Shown: positions 59,012-64,000 of the stretch, piece after piece
Position numbering within the stretch: position 1 is the stretch's first letter
How the letters are laid out: each line of letters begins with the position of its first letter
Source: Sipunculus nudus
Taxonomy: Eukaryota > Annelida > Sipuncula > Golfingiida > Sipunculidae
Reading direction: 5' to 3'
NCBI GenBank assembly: GCA_026874595.1
Contig: CM049318.1
Location: 42,762,456-42,826,455 of the forward strand
Length of the DNA stretch: 64,000 bases
Position numbers and translations under genes: made by a program
The notes under the pieces: generated by a model
Told to the model about the DNA's origin: nothing
Seen by the model: the letters and a program-made list of their open reading frames with translations, nothing else
Databases searched by the model: none

Positions 59012-60300
59012 CTGACTTCTTTATTCATACCCCTATCACCCGGTACTAGTAGTCCCGATAGTTCAGCAAAGTCCTTTTCTACATCGCAGCCCACGTCAAC
59101 TGTGTCCAAGTCCAACAAAGACCAGTAATTTTCAAAGAAGATCTGTAATTACTGCAAAAAGGAAGGTCATCTAAAATCTGACTTCTTGAAACTTGCGAAT
59201 AAAGCAAATAGCAAACCATTTGGTTTTGTTTCAAAATCTTTACATAGCATAGTACAAGAGCCAAGTTCTTTTCATGTAAATAAGGGGTACAACAGATTTT
59301 TTGGCTCTAATAAAGAGTTTGATGCTACGAAGGCCCAAGTGCCGTCTGAATCCAAAGAAGAATCCGTAGCTTGCGGGGTAAAAACCTCAGTTGATTTCTG
59401 TGAGGAATTTAATAAGGCTAGGTCCTTTCAAGACTCCTGCGAGGAGTATTCTCTAAATAAAGCTAAGTCCTTTTATGACTCTTGCCAGAGTATTTCAAAT
59501 GAGACCAGGTCCTCTTATGACGAACAGAAGTTTGTTTCTGCTGAGGAAAGTTCCTCTGTTGACTCCCATGGGGTGATAAAAAGGATGTAGATTCCTTAAA
59601 TGACTCTGAAAAAGATTTTATTACTGACACAGTCAATATCAGTTCTATGTTTGAAAAAAACTGTGGTAGCAAATTCTTATTTGAGCCATTCATACATGAT
59701 GGTTTTTGTATCACTTTCAAGTGATTTTTCAGACTCTACCCCTATTAGAATTTTGAGGGACACGGGTTCCGGTCAGACTCTCATGTAAGCAAACACTTTG
59801 CCATTTTCTAATAGGTCTTTTACTAGTGCACATGCACTTGTTAATGGTGTGTTTTCAGATAAGCACACTTCAGTTCCCAGTTTGTTTCTATGTTAAAAAT
59901 GGAGTGCTTATGCTTAAATGGCGACCACCTGATGTATGCGCTGATGATGAGTGGGCCATCAAACATCAAATAATAATGCCCAAAAGCTTTCGCAATGAAA
60001 TTCTAAGCATGGCACATGAGGCTCCTTTGTTTGGCCATTTAGGTATAAATAAAACTTATCAGAAAGTTAGTACACACTTCTATTGGCGTAAACTCAGGAA
60101 AGATGTTGTACAATATTGTAAATCATGCCATACATGCCAGATGGTAGGCAAGCCCAATCAGAATCCTCCTAAGGCCCCACTAAGGCCTATTCCTGCTTTC
60201 AAGGAATCATTCAGTAGGATTATTGTTGATTGTGTTGAACCACTGCCCAAAACAAAATCTTGACATGAATACTTGCTGACAATTATGTGCGCATCTACCA
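59012..60300 (+). pseudogene. Rearranged gag-protease-integrase relic, unit 2
   Basis: Same junctions, the same lost zinc-knuckle cysteine, the same protease-integrase deletion and the same stop as 49106-50394. All these lesions therefore predate the duplication. Confidence 0.85.
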
Positions 60301-60451
60301 TTTTTACCCTGTGGCAATATAGTCGAGTTGCCAGTAGGGGGTACCTATGAATTGTCTATAGTATAAGGTTTTTCGATGGATTTGTGATGGTAGGGGTCCA
60401 CTGACACTTTTGAGTTGGGTTGTCCTCACGACAATCTTGGGCAATTTTTTT

Positions 60452-61106
60452 ATATGCAAATTAGGGCCGCCATTAACGGAAATTCTATTTTCTTCAATAT
60501 CTCAAGAACTAACCGTTATAACTGATATAATATTGCGTCTAGACCTAGGTTTTCATGGTCAAAGATTAATATAAGACCATGGCTATACCTTTTGCAGCTA
60601 TATTTGTGGTTTTAATATGCAAATTAGGGCTGCCATTAACGAAAATTCTATTTTCTTCAATATCTCAAGAACTAACCGTTATAACTGATATAATATTGCG
60701 TCTAGACCTAGGTTTTCATGGTCAAAGATTAATATAAGACCATGGCTATACCTTTTGCTGCTATATTTGTGGTTTTAATATGCAAATTAGGGCCGCCATT
60801 GACGGAAATTCTATTTTCTTCAATATCTCAAGAAGTAACCATTATAATTGATCTAATATTACGTCTAGGCCTAGGTTTTCATGGTCAAAGATTAATATGA
60901 GATCATGGCTATACCTTTTGGAGCTATATTTGTGGCTTTAATATGCAAATTATGACCGCCATTGACGAAAATTCTATTGTCTTCAATATCTCAAGAACTA
61001 ATTATGGTACTTGATCAAATATGCTGTCTAGACCGGGTTTTTCATGGTCAAAGATTATCATTAGACCATATTCATTCTTTTTTGGGACTATAGTTGTCGT
61101 TTAAAT
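60452..61106 (+). repeat. 163-bp tandem repeat, left arm, unit 2 (4 copies)
   Basis: Counterpart of 50546-51200 with the same repeat order. Confidence 0.93.
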
Positions 61107-61641
61107 ATGCAAATTAGGGCCGCCATTGAAGAAAAACTAACAGTTCATTATTCTTTTATTTTAAGTCAATTATTGTAGAAAAATTGATTTCATGTCTCCA
61201 TAAGTGTGGTTTTTTCATGTAACATTCTCATAAAAAGGTTTTACCATGTCCCACAGATTACTAACATGGATTCATTATAATAGACTACAACCACCAGCAT
61301 GATGTACTAGTAGTGTGCCGGGCTGCAAAGCTGTTGATTGTATCGGATATTCAGTTTAAGGTGAGGCAACACTATAGATACTTTCATTTTATATCAAAAT
61401 AACTCTTCTGTAACAGTGAAAGTTCACTGCAAAGTTCTAATGAAAAATACTCAATGAAGTAAACATTAAGCAGCAACAAAACATTTAAAAGCATTCACTT
61501 ACACATCTAATTGGGTGGACGGAACCAGTATATCAATGTTTTGAGCATACTTTATTGAGAAAAGTCTCCCTTTCTGTTGTGTCTGAGACTGCCCTTATGT
61601 TGATATCTTCTTGACGGTGTCGCTATAATCTTTTTTCTTAG

Positions 61642-64000
61642 ATGGCCGATGATCGATGCCTTGTGCCATTATGCCAGGAGAAGGGGGAGCTACAAACGTT
61701 CAAGGAACGAGGTATAAGAACACTCATTCAGCGCAGCAAAGAGAGAGGTGACGATCTGCATGAGAAGCTACAAACGATTCTGGACTCAGCAGGGGATCAG
61801 TCTACTGTAAAATGTCATAAGGCATGCTGTTGTGCATACACGTCTAAGCAAAATGTGGCAAAATTCCTTGCAAAGAAAAGGAGGGAAGGCTTCTTACAGT
61901 CAGATTTTGAGGAACCATGTGTTCGGGTTAGACGATCTCATCTTCCTAAATTCCAGTTCCAGAAGCATTGTTTGATTTGTGGAAAAGAATGTGTTGCAAA
62001 AGACCCAAAACATCCAGATAGATGGGAACATGTCATTCAATGTGAAACCAAGGACGGCCCAGGAATTGCAGAATTTAAAGATGTACTATTAGATGTATGT
62101 GAGCAAAGAAATGATGAATGGGGCAGACAAGTAGAATTCCGCATTAAAGGGGTACTTGCCGATCTACCGGCTGCTGATGCACAGTACCACAAGAAATGTT
62201 ACGATTCATTTATGACACTTCCTAAGTACACCGATCTTTCAGCTCAGAGTGAGGTATTTGATGACGACGCACTGAAGAAGACCAATATACCAATCAACAT
62301 CTCGGCACATGGACATCTATCGAACTGTATGATATTTACCGTGGCTTCGATGGTATATTATCTCTGCAACAGATGTTCACAAAACTCACAAATTATTTAG
62401 GGGATGACTTTGTTATAATTCGCGTGGAAGGTTGTGCATCAGTAGTCGGGTTTCGGAACTTCGTAGGCAAAACCCTTAAGATGGTGAAAATTGATTCAGT
62501 GGATGACGAAAATGTGAATGCTGTTGTGAGACAAGTAAGCAGTGAGGCGCGATCAATTAAGCATAATAATGCAGTGTATGATCTTGGTGATTTCACATAC
62601 ACCAACACGCTCAAACAGACTAGCCCCACACTGCTGAAACTGATATCTTTATTAGTGTCGAAAGGTAAAGTGACCAGTAAGTCCCTGAGTCTGACCCAAG
62701 CTGTGCAATGCCACATTACACGCACAAGAAACCAAACAACGCTAGGATCAGCACTGAAATTGCACCATAAGTACGGCAGCTCTGAGTTAATCAAACTCCT
62801 GCATAATCATGGGTTCACGGTTACATATGAAGAGGTAATTCGTTTTAGGAAATCAGCCGCAAAATATGTGGGCGAGAACAGTAATCTTCTTCATCAAGCC
62901 ATGGGTCTTACTCGGAGGGTTGGTCCAATCTTTGGATGGTTTGATAACTTTGACCTTCTGGTTTCAACTCCGAATGGACGCCGAGAGACACATGTCATGG
63001 CCCATGAGTTTCAAATGAATCCTGCTGGCATTATCCAGAAAGGTAATGCTGAACCTGGGGTTATGACACTTGTGATCCCACGCCTGCTGAAAACGGCTGC
63101 GCGGTCTCTTAGACATTCACCGTGTATTCCAATGCATCACTACACTGGACCAAAGAAGGTAAACCCTCCTGCAATTTCTATAACATCAGGAATCCCGTTT
63201 GTAGATGTGTGCGCCAGGGAGAAGAGTCTTGCTTCCGCTGAGCTAAAAGATGCTCAATGGTTAAACACACTATCCTCAGACAAGGGTGTCGAGTGGCATG
63301 GATTCAATAAACAGCTTGCCAGAGAACAAGCTACACTGAAACCACCGACTGTATATATGTTCGGTCACCTCATTGATTCCCCACCTCCTCATCCGGATAC
63401 AGTATTAACATCCCTAGTCTACATGAAGAAGTCGCTGGCTGACCAGGGTATGAGTTATGTTAATCTCTCCATCGACATGCAGCTTTATATGGTTGCCCAG
63501 CAGATCAAATGGAATGACCCAGAGAAATTCAGAGATGTCATCATTCGTCCAGGAGCGATGCACATCATCATGTCATTTTTAGGATGCATTGGAAACTTGA
63601 TGAAAGGGTCTGGCTTGGACATTCTGGTTGGAGCAGCCTTCGGACATGTCACAGGGATTATGAATGGTAAGGCATGGGTTAGGGCCATAAGAGCTTTTCG
63701 AATGGTGACAGTTGTCCTTTTGCATGACTTTCTTAAAAATGGAGAGAAAACGTTTGAAGAAATATCTGAATATCTGGAAGAAGCAAGACAACACCCAACA
63801 GGAAAACATTGGGTGGACAATTTTATCAAACCCACACTTCTGGCCCATCAGTTCCTGCGTGCTGAAAGGGAAGGAGATTGGCTGTTTCAACAATTTTCCT
63901 TAGAACGGATGCTACCTTACTTCTTCAGTGCAGGCCATATCCATTACGCCAGGTATATTTCATGGCACTTGAAGGAGATGCACACTCTACCAGAAGAAGT
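61642..64000 (+). pseudogene. Large transposon-type protein, unit 2, partial
   Basis: The ATG at 61642 follows the same 'cttttttcttag' tract. The first 252 codons match unit 1 with one amino-acid difference noted (Val for Ile near 61919). The frame change between about 62264 and 62300 is identical to unit 1. After it, this copy lacks the extra base of unit 1 and one frame stays open from about 62265 to the window end (about 578 codons), making it the less damaged copy. The nuclease-like and CXC parts lie beyond 64000. Confidence 0.7.

Larger units (their letters stand above)
56655..64000. repeat. Tandem segmental duplication, unit 2 (partial, continues past window)
   Basis: Nearly identical repeat of 46742-54095. 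Examples of differences: 57606 against 47696 (g for t), 59238 against 49332 (t for a), 61919 against 52013, and one base fewer at 62688 than at 52782-52783. The window ends inside the transposon gene. Confidence 0.95.
60300..64000 (+). mobile_element. Candidate DNA transposon, unit 2 (left arm and 5' part of gene)
   Basis: Left arm with the same four 163-bp repeats at about 60452-61106, followed by the gene from 61642. The right arm is outside the window. Confidence 0.65.

Overview
The window reads as nuclear DNA of an invertebrate animal, most probably a marine bivalve mollusc. The reasons are one intron-free serotonin-type GPCR surrounded by very long AT-rich non-coding stretches, abundant (AT)n, poly-C and minisatellite tracts, and dispersed repeats with 'tttgtccgtcgtccgtccg'-like ends of a kind I associate with bivalve assemblies. 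No rRNA, CRISPR or operon structure is present. Only one gene looks like an intact host gene; almost everything else I can identify is mobile or repetitive DNA.

Layout. 1-7150: a 53-bp minisatellite, then a decayed LTR retrotransposon (5' LTR, tRNA-Pro-type primer binding site, gag, protease, integrase, reverse transcriptase, in that order) that breaks off in reverse transcriptase and runs straight into a 72-bp minisatellite. Integrase before reverse transcriptase is the unusual order of Gmr1-like Ty3/gypsy elements. 7150-15280: non-coding DNA, a dispersed bivalve-type repeat, a 278-bp tandem repeat carrying a recurring 12-bp palindrome, and a MITE-like piece. 15280-28300: two solo LTRs of the same family (each with a 4-bp target duplication), foldback-type repeats and tRNA-like elements, one of which appears to be split by nested insertions. 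28300-37300: a clear 337-bp MITE with 35-bp terminal inverted repeats and TTA duplications, a 2-kb 62-bp minisatellite that is open in several frames on the minus strand, and a 155-bp repeat array. 37374-38666: a 430-residue serotonin receptor of 5-HT1 type. 38700-46740: non-coding DNA with several tandem arrays and an antisense LTR fragment.

46742-64000: a direct tandem duplication with a unit of about 9.9 kb; the second copy leaves the window after about 7.3 kb. The copies appear to differ at a few dozen positions at most. Each unit holds a non-coding part, a rearranged relic of the same LTR retrotransposon family, and a gene-bearing element inserted into the integrase relic. That element codes for a roughly 1,430-residue protein with Cys/His-rich N-terminal motifs, a long unrecognised middle, a putative PIN/FEN (XPG)-like nuclease part and a CXC-type Cys cluster. 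It lies between a left arm of four 163-bp repeats and a right arm holding the same repeat inverted. This looks like a DNA transposon with repeat-built inverted arms and is the best candidate here for something poorly described. Copy 1 has at least three reading-frame breaks; copy 2 lacks one of them and stays open to the window end.

Functionally the window is one neuromodulator receptor gene in a repeat-rich neighbourhood. The mobile elements show nesting in time: LTR element, then rearrangement, then transposon insertion, then segmental duplication.
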